Positions 1 to 18,404 of a stretch of DNA of 64,000 nucleotides are shown here, piece after piece. Every line of letters begins with the position of its first letter. Position 1 is the stretch's first letter. The DNA is taken from contig NW_024882741.1 in assembly GCF_019059575.1 (NCBI RefSeq), positions 124,001 through 188,000 of the forward strand, written 5' to 3'. Source of the DNA: Amphibalanus amphitrite. Taxonomy: Eukaryota > Arthropoda > Thecostraca > Balanomorpha > Balanidae. Position numbers and translations under genes: made by a program. A model generated the notes under the pieces. The model saw nothing but the letters and a program-made list of their open reading frames with translations, did not search any database and was not told the DNA's origin.

Positions 1-2764
1 ACGTAATTGTCATTTATGACATAATTTTCATTGTCATTGTCCATTTGATACAACAAAAAAGTGTAATTTTGTCTAAACCCGATAGCGCACACCCACTGCA
101 CACTGATACGGCTTATAAGTAATAGAATAAAAGGTGACCCAGCCTAGCGGTAACTGGTGGACTTCATTATCTACTTCCAACTTTGTTCTTTAGAAGATGA
201 CGATGTTAGGAATTAAGTGCGTCGTAACGGTAAAGTTATATGGCGTTTATGCTCAGTAAAATGGATGCGTTCTATTCTTTTAAAACGGTGTTTATGTTGT
301 TAAAATGTTTTGATATGTAGTTTATAATGCCCTATAGTTGATATTCAGTGGATAAATTTAAGTATACCTTTATTGGGTATAGTAGTATATAAGGAAATTG
401 CAGCAATACCTTATGATGAATGATTAACATGCTACATCAATGCAGAGCCTAACTATGGCCAAACCAAATAATTGGGCCATATGACTAGCCCTATCTTATG
501 GGCCGAATAACACGCCTTTCCATTCAGTTATATAAAGCCGCCTCATAATTTCATGGTCGATCCATTTGTTTGTTCTGGAGCGGGCAGCGGATGCTCGGGA
601 TAGTTTGGCACCGATGTCCGCGAAGTACGCCGTACAGCAGTTGCTGGGTCTCATTCACGCTGTTTGTGCTAGTGTAGCACGTGTGACCGGCTGGATCCAA
701 ACAAACCACAGCGGACTGCCCCCTCCCTGCTCCCCCTCCCCCGTGGGTCCCCTGCCGGCCGACCCCGCTGGCTCACCGCCCAGGGAATAACATCAATATC
801 CCTCCCATGGCCGCCCCCGGTCAGCCGCCACTGCTGAGAGGGTACTACAGCCGGCGCAAATCTCATAATGGGATGGATTTATAACGGGCAGTGTTTTACT
901 GCAAACAGCCTGCCTACTTGCTATTCCATTTACCTACCTATATTACATTGAACAAATATGCTCCCTGCCGCCCTACAAATTCGGTAGGTATGTCGCAATT
1001 TTATTGCATATTATATTTATGTCGAAACGGACGTAGCGGCTGATTTACATGTGTTGTCTTTTTTGGGTTTTCAAAAGTCGTAAAGGAAGCAGTGCAGCAT
1101 CCGTTTTACATATGATATATCCTCCAACAGTTTGACTGTCCTGTTGCATATTTTAACTGGCCTGGCACCTGTCGAGTGACGGTATCGCTGCGTCTGCTCC
1201 GCCCACTCCTGAGCTGTCATCCTGCGCAGTGGTGGTGGTCTGTCAGTCTCACAACTCACCCCTCCCCATTCGCACCTGACAGTCCCCTCCCCCTCCTCCC
1301 GGCACAGACTCCTGCTGCGCAGATGGGCTCTGCCGGCCCCCGAGCCAGTGCCGGCCACTACCATACGATCACAATGCTGCAGTGTTGCGTTTCACTGTTG
1401 TTGATCCGCCCCTAGAGGTGTACGTGATTGCGCCGCCTCTGGGAAGGGCTGTGGTGTCGGGTGGTGGGCGCATGTGGTCTGAATGTCACAACCTCGGTGT
1501 CATTTGACAGAGCGCGCTGGCCAGTGCGACTGACGTTATTATGAAGGACAGATGGTCGCAAACTGCAACGTTATAAAGGACGATGCTCTGCCTGTATAAG
1601 TTATTGTTTGTTGACATTTCGACTAGTCGGTGATGAGCTATGCACTCGGAGTTTATACCTTGCTTCCGTTGAATCATAATGTTTCGTGAACTTTGCCCGC
1701 CATTTATTGCAGACTTTGCTTATATGCAATGACCATTGCGTGGTGCAGAGAAAACAAAGGCTGATCAGAAAAAAAATAACTGCATTTGTGAACGGATTTG
1801 TTTGCGTTTTTGCGGTATCCACTGGACCAATACCGTATACCCGCCCCGTTATTAGTGCTTGCCTTCCGAGCCTTCTGTGTTTTACGTCTTCTTCCGTCTT
1901 TCTTTGTCTTGCCCCTGGCTGGCTCTCTCTCAGTGAGGCAGAACTTTTAGTTTTGCCGCTTCCCGTGATGTCCACTCAATTATCCATAGTCAGCGTCACG
2001 CCATTAAGAGACTGAACGAACGTCTGCTTCTCTGGACAGTGTGCAGTGATTCGATGAAGCGGGGTTTTATTAGAACTAGCGGAGCACTGAGGCCCTTTTG
2101 ATGTGACTCTGCCGGCATTGTCTGGGAGTGTGTGGAATCCCGGTCACGTGTCTGAGGCGGCTGTCTGGTGGATCAGGATAGAACTTCTGTGAAGGTTGGT
2201 GGCCGGGTACATCCGAACATCCGCTGGGAAAATAATAGACACGTGACTGGTGGATAATGGTTTCTATGATTTGAGATGAAGAGTAAAGCCTAGCGGGATG
2301 TAGTTAACAAGATGCCCTTCTGATCTTTGTTCTATATCATTTTGTAAGGATGTTTTTGCTGTAACAAAAATGTCACGATAAAATATATTCTAGCATTTAA
2401 AGAAATTGGCAGGTTCTTAGTTCCATTTGTATTTTAAAAAGCACCAATCACTTCAACGCTCTCATATAGGTAATACCCGTCACACGCGCCTCACCGTGTT
2501 TGAAAATAAAAATTATTGAGAAAAAAACGTAAAATTTATATTACAAATGACCTACAACGACACCTTCGCATATCAAACATGTAGCCTTGCTTATACTATC
2601 TCTGGCATCAGGCATGTTTTCCACATTTTGAACCTATAGCAATAACAGCATCATCATCTACCATCCTGAAGCCTGCGACTCGATCAGCTCGCTGACCTCA
2701 CATTTCGTCTTCCTTCCTTCCCCCCCCCCCCCACACACGTTCCTCACACTCCCTATACAGTCGA
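1..2764. other. non-coding, no gene recognised
   Basis: AT-rich flank with no reading frame resembling a known protein. I searched both strands for the missing 5' exons of the goliath gene (protease-associated domain, transmembrane helix, first half of the RING) and saw none. It contains a poly-C run near 2720-2732 just beyond the esterase stop, so the right end is probably the esterase 3' UTR and flank. The rest may be goliath intron. Confidence 0.5.
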
Positions 2765-4044
2765 TCAGAGCTCATCCCTCACAATTTTGTGTTTGAACAC
2801 ATTCTCGTTCAGTCCGAGCGAGTCCCAGAACTGGATCGCCTTAGAGCGTAGCTCGTGCACCGTGGTCCACTCCCGGTCTATCACCAAGTAGTGCTCGTCC
2901 AGTGGCAGGTAGTGCTCCCAAATCTCCCTCCACAGGGCAATACCCTCGCCGGCCAGGTCGGGCGTCGGGTCACCCGCCTTGGCGAAAGTCACCCACATGT
3001 TGAGGATCTGACGGAGCTCGGTTACCAGCGGATCGTCGCGGTCGAAGAGTGGTGTGAAGTCGTTGGAGAACATGAGGAGGAGCTCGTCCTTTTGCGACAC
3101 ACCCAGCTCGTGCGCTGATCCGCCTCGCCGCGCGAACCGCGGGTTGCCCGGGTGCCAGTGGTCTGGGTCGTCTCCCGGCTGCTGCGTTTTCTGCTGCTGG
3201 AGGTCGCGGAAGCGGACGCGGCCCTGTAGGTTCCACTGGTAGACGAACACCTTGTGGGTGGAGTAGAAGGAGTGCCAGTGAGCCGCCTGCTCCGTGCAGT
3301 GCAGGAACATTCGGTCGGTGAGAAGCTCCACCAGCTGCGCGGCCGTAGCGTCACCTATCGGCTGGTTACCGAAGTAGTGCTTGCGGATCTGCTCACTGAC
3401 AGCTCTGGGGTCATTGGTGGAACGGGTCAGCCTCAGGAGCTGCGGGGCCACTTCTGCGAAGTTGTTATTGAGCTTCTCTAGCCTCTCGGGGCTAGTGAGC
3501 AGCGAGTAGGCTAGGTCGGCGCCCTCGTCTCGGTTGATTCCCACCACCCAGGGGCAGTGTCGGAAGTTGTTGGCCTCCATCAGCTGACTAGGTGGGAGCG
3601 GTAGGAACGGCTCGGCCGCGAAACCGTCCACCACGGGTCCGAACGGCGCCGCCGAGCTCAGGCGACTGCTCATGTGTGCCGTGGCGCGGCAGATTTCCTC
3701 CTCCGACACCTCTCGGAGACAGGCCACCATCGCGCTGCTGGGTGCCGTCGGACAGGCGAGTCTCTCGGCCAGTTCTGTGGTGCTCTCAATAGACTCGGGC
3801 ACCAGCGCGCCCGGGCAGAGCGCCGTTCCGCTCTGAGAGATGGCTCGCTCGAACAGGTTCTTGGCGGTGGGCGAGAGCTGCAGCAGGTGGACGGACGCCC
3901 CGCCGCTGCCCTCGCCCATGATGGTGGTGTGACTGCGCAGGCCGCCGAAGAATTGGATGTTGTCGTCGATCCACTGCAGGGCCAGCCGCTGGTCCCAGAG
4001 GCCCTGGTTTCCGGGCGCCTCGGCGTCTCCCGTGCTCAGGAACC
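2765..4044 (-). CDS. esterase-like gene, coding exon 2 with stop
   Basis: Begins after CGACAG at 4050-4045, finishing the split Gly codon to give AFGFLSTGD. It carries the altered nucleophile elbow (3902-3916), the kept Glu (3524-3526), the His-to-Gln site (3092-3094) and the terminal RDEL before TGA at 2767-2765. Confidence 0.93.
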
Positions 4045-5458
4045 CTGTCGAATGAGATTGACTGTTAAAATGTGGCACGCGTTGATATAACTCGTTTCAC
4101 TTATTATTTGAAAGTTTCCGCATTTCGACATCGCTTCAAAGTGACTGAAATTGCGTAGGAAATTTCACCAGATCTTATAGTTTTGCTTATGACGGAGAGT
4201 GACAAAACAAAAACGATATAGATTTGTGCAGAAATGCATCAATTACAAGTAACCAAGAACATATTTTGATTAACTTCAACACAAATCGTGTTGAGAACAT
4301 TGACCAACAAGTTTACCTAATGTTATGCTTTGATGGTCTTCGTTCATTGATTGATGATAATAATAATATACAAGATTGTAATTTGTCAGTCAGTGCTCTC
4401 AATCTGTCGTTTACGAGCCCCATGCATATTCCATAATTGTGTATGGTGGAATATTCCGTTCAGTATGACCTCGTTCGGCCCCGGCATAGCGGTCGACCAG
4501 AAGTGTCAATGGGTTGAGCTGGAATGTTCTCGGAACGTTTATCAGGGAATCCGACGTCGCCTTATATGTGCCGCACACAATGCCTGTTAATGCCCTGTTG
4601 ACGCACTGCCCTCGAGAGTTGGGGTTGCTGGCAGCGGTGGTCTATTTGTGACCTTTAGATGGATCCGGCTCGAGTATTGACGTACTAGACCGCTGAGCCA
4701 ATGATGGAACAGCGTTTAGTGACGTGACGAGCCAGCATTTACGTGCACTAATGTGACACTGAAGGATGGAATTGTGGTGATAATGGAAGCCGCAGGGCTG
4801 GTGAACAAGTCTCACTTGTTGAAACGCGACCAGGGGCAGTGAACACCGCAGGGTACGAAATTTACGACTTTTTCCATTGTACTTGTATGGGATAAAACTA
4901 AGCAACGTTCATCAGAAAGTTTGCCATATCCCGTCTTACCGAAGGCTCCGAGTCAGAAGTTGACATCTTACCGAAGGCCCCGAGCCGGTAGTTAACGGTG
5001 ACCAGCAGCACGTCGTGGTCGAGCCAGTAGCGCGGCCCGTACCAGCGACTGCTGCTGCTGCCCGCCAGCCAGTCGCCTCCGTGCAGGAACACCAGCGGCA
5101 CGGTCGGGTTTGCCGGCGGCAGTTTTCGCGTGTAGACGTTCACGAAGAGACAGTCCTCGCTGCCGAGCGCCCTGCCAGCGGCCGGGTCCCACTGGGGGCA
5201 CTCGGCACCGTCGACAGTGGCATCCCTCACCCCCTCCCAGGCTCCGGCCGGCTCGGCTCGAGCGAACCGCGCCGCCACCCGGCCGTAGGGGATACCCAGG
5301 AACGCGTAGATGGTGTGATTATCGAAGGCGCTGGTCATCAGCGTCGGACGCAGCTCTCCCTGAGGAATACGGACCACGGGAACGTCCTGGGCTGAGATAA
5401 GGGCGATGCACGCCGCCAGCACGGCCAGCACGGCCGGCGTGCGCGGCCACGTCACCAT
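2765..5458 (-). CDS. carboxylesterase/cholinesterase-like protein, ER-retained, probably inactive
   Basis: Type-B carboxylesterase (alpha/beta hydrolase) of 588 aa in two exons, 5458-4972 and 4044-2765; the 1,767 nt close in frame. The start at 5458 was chosen because it opens directly into a hydrophobic signal peptide (residues 1-23, ending near ISAQ); an in-frame ATG at 5578 would bury it. Family landmarks: EDCLFVNVY, HGGDW at the oxyanion loop, NYRLGAFGFLSTGD across the splice, GNQGLWDQ, and ISQSGTA. The nucleophile elbow, normally GESAGG, reads GEGSGG, so the Ser is Gly208. The acid is kept (Glu336 in NRDEG). The His of GV.HGDEL is Gln480 in GVSQKDEL. The third Gly of the oxyanion HGGG is Asp. 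The C-terminus is RDEL, a KDEL-receptor signal. I infer a non-catalytic luminal ER protein, perhaps a chaperone-like or binding protein. The family is certain; the substrate or partner is unknown. Confidence 0.93.
4045..4971 (-). other. esterase intron
   Basis: The only coding intron of the esterase-like gene (927 bp), GT-AG on the minus strand. No repeat element or nested frame was recognised apart from the duplicated donor at its 5' end. Confidence 0.85.
4972..5458 (-). CDS. esterase-like gene, coding exon 1
   Basis: Residues 1-162 plus one base: signal peptide, first disulphide region (AECPQW, EDCLFVNVY) and the oxyanion loop HGGDW. The donor is TTCG|GTAAG at 4972/4971. A 32-bp imperfect copy of the exon end plus donor follows in the intron, at about 4935-4966. 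Confidence 0.92.
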
Positions 5459-5780
5459 GGCGTGCACGGCTGAGGTCCGGGGACTGGCGATGAAATCGGA
5501 CGATGGCGGACGGCGGTGAAACGTGATAGCTTGGTAATCACTCGCGAGACACTGGATAAAGTCGTCGGAATGCTCCACTCGTTACCACTCACTGCCTTCT
5601 CCGAACACTAAACACAACTCCACCGGCGCCCCGACCGGCCTCTCCACCACTGCCGTCGCCGCAGCCACCTCTGCCGCTGCCGTCGGGATGGATGCTGTGC
5701 CGCCGTGCGCCTCATCTCAGCCTGCGGCCAGTGACGTCACATTACCTGGCCGGGGTCAGTGGCCGGACAGGTGGACCGGG
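5459..5780 (-). promoter_or_regulatory. candidate esterase promoter and 5' UTR
   Basis: GC-rich block directly upstream of the esterase start, richer in CpG than the flanks, with one full CRE palindrome TGACGTCA at 5732-5739. No TATA box was identified. The assignment rests on position and composition only. Confidence 0.35.
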
Positions 5781-6973
5781 CAGGGATGGGACGGAGAACA
5801 GCGTAACAGGGCCGAGGGCATCCTGTCCGTGGCATCGCTGAAAGTCTGTGAGCCCGGCTGGAATGTGTATACTGAAATGCTCGTTCTTTTTTTTTGTCAG
5901 ACGATGGACGTGCATTTCAGCATCTCAAAGTATCGTCACAATATTTTCGAATTTATATATAACATGTGTCGCTGGGTCTTGGGAGTCAGTTGGGCGGCGG
6001 GGGGGGGGGGCGGAGCAGGGCAGGAAAAGGACATCCAGAAACGCTGGGAGCACTTCTTTACGTAACATCATCCTCTTTATAAAAAGTTCGGTGGTGGTTA
6101 TGGTGGTGGTAACTATGGAGTACCGAGACGTGTGAGCCGCTCGGAGACGGCGTTTGATCGAGTGCACTGTCGCTATAGCCCGGCGATCAATACCCAATAA
6201 TAAAGGCTGCGACACCGTCCAATATTCGCCACCCAGAGCATGCTGTTGCTATGGTAGCGTGTTAATAATTTTACAGTGCAACGACCGCATCGATTCCTGG
6301 TAAAAAACAGTTGATAATTGATTGGTGAATGCATTTTTGATTGCGCATGCCGCATAGTACACTTCATATTTAACGAATTAACGAATTAATAATGAAGTCA
6401 AGTTTCGCGATGTGCTGCCCAAAGAACAGCGATCTCCGGTTAATGTCTCAAATCAATGTAACGTTTTTTTTTTCATTATTGCAACACTGAACCCAAAGAA
6501 CCACCTGATAGCCACGTGACTCGATAACCCATGTATCGAACAGGAGGGTGCAACATAATATAGCGATGATATCCCAGCGCTAGACATTGATTTGCCGCTC
6601 AATACGCAATAAAAGGCAGGCCAGAAATAGTCGAGAATGGCAGCGTTGAAAGCGATTTATGATCATTGTTCGGTACCTAAATGTTAGGATGCTGCCACAC
6701 AAGTGCTGAAACTATCAGTGTAGAATGTAGATGGCAGATGCCACTGTTATCTCTAGTTTTTAAGCGATAATTGTATACCTACACAATTACACATATACCT
6801 AAATAGTATATACATGACATCAATAAGGTTACACACAAGTGTAGGTAACAGGTTTGCCAATTGTCGGCGCAGTTTACGCAAACGGACTTTGCGCCGATGC
6901 ACCGTTTTGAGCTCAAATGCAGCGTTGGTAACTGTATGATCGATTACCTCACCCTTGTTTCTGTCTGTTTCAG
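5781..6973. other. non-coding, intergenic or goliath intron
   Basis: AT-rich sequence between the esterase 5' end and the first visible goliath exon. A G-rich run is at about 5999-6010. No frame here resembles the first half of a RING domain, a PA domain or a transmembrane helix. Confidence 0.5.
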
Positions 6974-12955
<5,982 letters not shown>

Positions 12956-15064
12956 ATGTGTGGGTGTGATTTGTGATGAGATGTTCTTGTGGTAGGAAGT
13001 GTGCGATGTGTCCTGCTGTGACGAGAGGATGTTACGCTGATCGACGCTCGTCACTGCGCGATCGGAGGCTAATCGGTGACGTCAGAGGGTGTGTGACGCC
13101 AGTGACGTCATCACTGAGACGCTGGAACAATTCGCCGTTACCAGCGTCCGTCCAGTCGAGTCTTTCGGGGGCGAGCGGTCAGAGATACGAGACGAGTCTC
13201 CTTGCAACGTCCAGTACCGGCGGCGGCGCAGTTGTGGCCGTAGACGACAGATGGCAGCACGGGTCGAGGTCAGCTGACTGCCGGACCGCCAGCGTAGCAC
13301 AATCCGCCGGCCAGTGAGGGGGCGCCGGGAGCTGCTTCTGGCCGAGGAGGGTCGCGGTCGAGGCCAGAGGGCATCTGGCGAGTCATTTTAGACTAGGTTT
13401 GCGTTCTATTTTGCTCTGATCTGACTAGTGACTCGCTGAGTTGTATCGTCGCTCTGCTGAAGGTTGGAGTGGTTTTAAAACGCGAGGGTATAAAGAAGGG
13501 TGCCTATGTTTTGTGATTTTGCTTCAATTGTTGATGCTGGCCGCTTAAGTAGGTGTCATGTTTGTAATCTTGTATGTTCCTGACGTACCCTCTTATTGCC
13601 GAAACAAACAAACCAAATTGAGTTTTAACTCTATTGTTCCCGATTTATCGGAGTGAAAGTGCTGCGACGATGTTTTAGGATGTGCTTTATTGACTCGAGT
13701 GACCGATTTTAATGGATTCGTTGGATGTCCGCCACCGAGACACCCATTCGCTCAGAGTTTTATTCAGTGACTTTTGTCTCTATGAGACTAAAGCCAGGCA
13801 CCGAGTCCCAATTACTATCCATGGGGCTGACCGGATGCCCCGCGTTAGCATCGAGCCGGAGATGCGAAAGAACGATCAACCACCCAGCATCGCCCCGCCC
13901 ATGAACTGTTAAACTACGGAGGCTGGCCGGGTCGGGTGTATGTCGACCGCAGGCGGGCGCGAGGGCCGTCCTCACACTGTGTGTCACCGTTGGGTGTCCG
14001 TCTGTCGTCCGTATTACTGAGTGTCTCTGAGTCAAAGTGTGTGTGTCTCACGGGCCGGCGCCGCCCGACACTCAATACAGGGCATCGCTCCTTGGAGACG
14101 ACACCATTCCGTGTGAAGCGAAAATATATGGTTTGTACGCAATGAACGTGAATTAAGGCTGGGGTTGGCTGGCGGGATTCATCTGTTGATCACATTACTG
14201 TGATCACATTCGGTGGTGCTCCTGGGCGCCATACGTCGATCGATCCGAAGGTATGATGGGGGCTGAATGCTGAGGCCCGAGGGGACGGTCAGACGGCGAG
14301 GTCCAGACCAGCACCGGCAAAGCAGAATGGGTCAGGCAGACTACCCCTGAACAAAAGCAGAGTGAGCCATTCGAAGCTAATTCGTTCACACCAGCCAAGC
14401 TGCCACCTCAGCCAGCAAAGCCCGGACCTCAAAGTCTCCATTGATTAGCTTAGTCCAGAGAAGGCGAGCCCAGCTCCTTCTAGCGCACTCTCCCGACCAA
14501 ACGCCACAGTAATAGTTTTATTTTCAGCCACTAGATGTCAGGCCGAGCACCGCCGCGGCCCGCGCGGGGCCCTGAGCCGGCACTCCCGCGCTAGCCTCTG
14601 CCGGGGTGCGGCGCGGAATGCAGGTATCGTAGCCGCCGGAACCGCGGTGCGACCGCAACCGGCGCGCCTGGTCCCGCTGTCTGGAGTTGCTGGAGATGAC
14701 GATGTCCTGGAAGGGGAGGGAAATACCTATCGCAACTGAAGGAAGGTCACCAGGTCATGATTGCAGGGTTGCAGGGTGGGGGGTGGGGGGGGGGGGGGCA
14801 GGCAATGGTGGCGCAGACAGCGAGTCGCGGACTGAGACCGTGACGCTGACTGGGCCACGTGGATTGTTTGTTATTTGCTTGGGTTGGAGTATTGTATCTA
14901 CGTTGACATATACGAGAGCAGAGAGATTATAAGTCGCAAGACTGTCTATGAACATTGAACAAGTCAGCCTGGCACAAAAATGTCAGCGCTGCGGCTCACA
15001 GTCACTGACGTGCTTCCATGAGCACCGTTCTCGGACGGCTCATTCATCCGTTCGTGTCTGTTAA
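12956..15064. other. goliath 3' UTR and intergenic
   Basis: Follows the goliath stop. Two CRE palindromes are at 13077-13084 and 13103-13110. A perfect 8-bp-arm hairpin lies near 14197 and a long G run at 14776-14798. No clear AATAAA was found soon after the stop, so the transcript end is not placed. Confidence 0.55.
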
Positions 15065-15531
15065 AGGGACCCTCCCACCTTCAAAAAAGTTAATGAATTG
15101 GCATGAAAGTGATGTCGCTCGGTTCAGAAAGAGCAAAAATGAATATCTACCAAATTTCATCGAAAAATATTCACCGGTTTTCAAGATATTAGACTTTTAC
15201 TTTTGTTTACTTTTTGGGATCTCCGCTGTTCCTAGCGACTTTATTTGAAAGTGCGGCATTTGTTGCGCGCAAAGCAGCATATACCACCGCGTGCTGACAA
15301 ACGTTTTAGTAAAAGATTTAAAAATCGTTAGATCTCCGCTGACGTCACAAATTCTAAGGGGGCATACCAATGCATTAGCCCCTTAGAATCCGAAAACTGC
15401 AAGTTTGAAATTCCATATCTCCGAATTAAAGCATTTTTCGATGTTGTGAATGCCCAAACCGGTATTTTCAGGCCATGGCCACCAATTTGGCTATCTCAAC
15501 TCAAAACTAATGTTAAGGTGGGAGGGTCCCT
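15065..15531. mobile_element. piggyBac-type MITE, 467 bp
   Basis: Perfect 17-bp inverted repeats AGGGACCCTCCCACCTT at both ends, directly flanked by TTAA on each side (15061-15064 and 15532-15535). TTAA duplication is the hallmark of piggyBac-superfamily insertion. No transposase frame is present. Confidence 0.88.
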
Positions 15532-15535
15532 TTAA

Positions 15536-17431
15536 TGAAAGACCAGCTTTGGAATATCCAGCCTCTTAAAAAACTCTACACCCAAGAATGTCTGTCAATT
15601 AGGCTCTGAGCTATGAGCCAGCGCTATTCGGTCAGGAAACGTCAGGACTGAGCTCGCCGTGGCCGCAGAAAAGCCGCTGAGTTCTGCGAGCGAGCCAGCT
15701 CAGGGGCCCGGCCGCCCAGCCACATTCCTCTCTGACAGAATGACCTGACCGCTGGAGTCACGCAGTGGAACACAATGAGATCAGTTCAGGTCAGGTTAAG
15801 ACCAGACTGAGTTGGAACGGTGGTGACGGGACTGGCTGGTGTCGATAGTGGCGGTCACAATTCACAGGTCATTCACAGGTCATGTCTTTGATCGTGGAAA
15901 ATAGTTCAGCAGCCCATCGATGCCCTCGAAATCACTTCAGACTAAAAGCCTGTGTGATTGACCACCAGAATCGGAAAAAAATGTTGATGTGGTTTGGTGC
16001 TAGGGAACGGAGACGAGACGGATACGGGACGGAGACGGCAGTACGGAAACGGGACGAAATCAGGCCGGAAATGGCACGAAGACGGGACGGAAATACGACA
16101 AAAACGGAACGGATACGGGACGGGGACGGAACAGTGGTGGGACATTCAAATTACTTCACTCTCCTCGCCTCACCTCACGGCCCACCTCGTCAAACGCCGC
16201 TGAGTCCTGAACTCAGTGGCGGCGGCGGGTCGGCAGTGACGGCGGTATACCTGAGGCGGCTAAGGCGGAGCCTTTGATCTTCCCCGGCTAATTCGCCCCG
16301 GCTAATACCGGTCGGATATATAGGTATTATAGGGAGGCATGCGCTAATCTCGATCCGCCGAGCCTGGGAGGCCTGGGAGTGACCACTTCGCCGAGGCTCG
16401 GTCAGCTTGCCAGAAACGAACGCATAACATATGTACAAATGTCCCGCAGGTGATGGGGATAATGGACATGTCACCCGAGCAGCGTTAGCGAAAAAGCGGG
16501 GAACGGCGGGGTGCAAATTATTTGTCATGAAGTTGCGTGACAAAGCAACTTTGCCAATGTCGCATATCATTCTAAAAGTATACTCTGAATGAGTTACCTA
16601 CATAAAGGTGGTCGGTAGCCTGATACTTTTCACATCGCCATAATCGACATCTAGCAGGGACGTAGCCAACTGCCAAAGGGGGGCCACCGGGGCCATGCCC
16701 CCCCCCCCCGAAGGTGAAAAATAAAATAAAATTAAAAACAAAACAAAAATAAATAAAACAGCTGCACCACTGCCCAAAAATAGTAGGCCAGATCCGAGGA
16801 GTTTTCTTTTTGGAGGGGGTACGACACTAAGCCGCGACCTGTGGCCCCTCCCTGAGCAAAATGCTGGCTAGGCGTGCGTGCAATCCAGCAGCGACAGTGG
16901 CTTGAAATGAATGCAATGAAGCCTAAATAATTTATGAATAAAACAACTTAATCTCTTCTGAAGTCAACAAGCGCATTAGCATAGAGACGATTATCCGCAG
17001 AAGAATATTTCCATTTTTGTTACACAATAAAGTCTCCTTAGCTTACTCGCATAACGATGTCAACGGCTACGCACTGTATAATTCTGTTCTTTATATTACA
17101 TACAAACGGAGCAAATTCCGCAGTGGCATTTAGACTGGACTGGGAATCTGCGTTTTATTTCCTCGCCCACGTGGTTCTGCCCTGAGTCCGCTCATGTACG
17201 GTTCTCTGTGCCTAATCGGATCACTGAGAGGAAGGTGACTTAGCCGTCCGCTTACTGTTGGCACTGAGAACCATGAGAGAGCAAAGCTCGGCCACTCCCA
17301 TACGCCACACGCGAACGAGTCTTTCGAGCCCAAAAGCTTATTCAGCTCTGCGTGCCACGGCGAGGGATGGGTCCAAATTCAGAGGCCCGATGGGAGAGAC
17401 CTTTGTACTGAGGAGACAGGGCCCATCTTAA
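15536..17431. other. intergenic, no gene
   Basis: Between two TTAA elements. Apart from the ACGG repeat it has a poly-C run near 16700 followed by A-rich sequence, looking like a decayed transposon fragment without clear ends. No coding signal. Confidence 0.5.
16003..16140. repeat. ACGG-rich tandem repeat
   Basis: Purine-rich stretch built on degenerate GACGGGACGGA and GGATACGGGACGG words repeated roughly every 6-12 bp. Frames across it are arginine/aspartate-rich by repeat content and are not taken as genes. Confidence 0.7.
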
Positions 17432-18400
17432 CCCTATTCCTGGCGGGGGGGGGGCCTCAGGAGCCCCCCCCTGAGGTTTTTTGGTTATTTCTCCCAAACG
17501 CGTTGAGCTAGGAAGCTCAAATTTTCTGACTTTTCCTAAAAGGCTTCTACGCAACATGTCTGAAAATTTTGAGTTGATCTGACCTCAGGTCAGGTCACCA
17601 GAGGCGGTTTGGTGACCCTACCTCAGAAAAGTTTGCAATCACGCCAGAGCTAGAGTTTTTGACCGATCAATTTCTTCTCTTCAGGCAGTATGTGCAATTT
17701 GTATATCTCGGAATTTCGATATCGGTGACCTAAGGTCAGGTCAGTTTCGCGACCTCCCCATTATAAGTCAATGGGGGAAAAATCAACTCCCTGTTTTTAC
17801 CACTAAAACGGGTCGGAATGGCCCCATATACCATACATGACTTCATATACGATCAACCTTCACTACCTTGAGGTCTGTTTTGCTGTTGGGCAGCTGTGAG
17901 GTCATGTGACGTCATCAAAGGTCACCAAAGGTTTTTGGCCAATAACTCCGTACAGGAACAAGATACAGACGCGTGGATGGTCTCATTGTGTTCAGCTCGT
18001 CAAGACGCATCGAATGATATACATGATGACCTCGAGGTCACGTGACCTGAGGTCAACCTTTGACCTTGACCTTTCGAGGTCAACATATATCATTCGATGC
18101 GGATTGACGAGAGGATCACGATGATGCCCTTAGTTTGTTCCTATCTTGACTAATTCGAAAGTTATTCGAGAAAAACTCTCTCCATATCTAGCGCCGCCAT
18201 TTTGACTTTTTCGACCCCTGTGACGTCATCTTTGACCTGACCTGAAAATGACCTCTGTAAAAATTGTAGATCTTGACCGTGCGTATCCGATGCCGTTTAC
18301 CGCTTGTCGCTATCTTGCTTCGTTCTCGAGATTTTAGGGGGGGGGCCGAATCGGCCCCCCCGCCAGTTTCTTGTCCCGGCGGAGCCCGCCAGGAATAGGG
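17432..18400. mobile_element. piggyBac-type non-autonomous element, copy 1 (969 bp)
   Basis: Inverted ends CCCTATTCCTGGCGGG, flanked by TTAA (17428-17431 and 18401-18404). The right sub-terminal block (ACCGCTTGTCGCTA, then TTCTCGAGAT, then a G run) is shared with the element at 60831-61919, so the two belong to one family. The interior is full of AGGTCA/TGACCT words and has a hairpin at 18006-18101 with 15-bp perfect arms. No transposase. Confidence 0.87.
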
Positions 18401-18404
18401 TTAA

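Noticed and set aside
3902-3916. Ser209 as a shifted nucleophile in GEGSGG
   Set aside because: Gly is required two residues before the nucleophile Ser; that position is Glu207, and the His is also lost, so activity is unlikely.
5459-5578. Earlier in-frame ATG for the esterase at 5578
   Set aside because: Would place 40 polar residues before the signal peptide; the ATG at 5458 opens directly into it.
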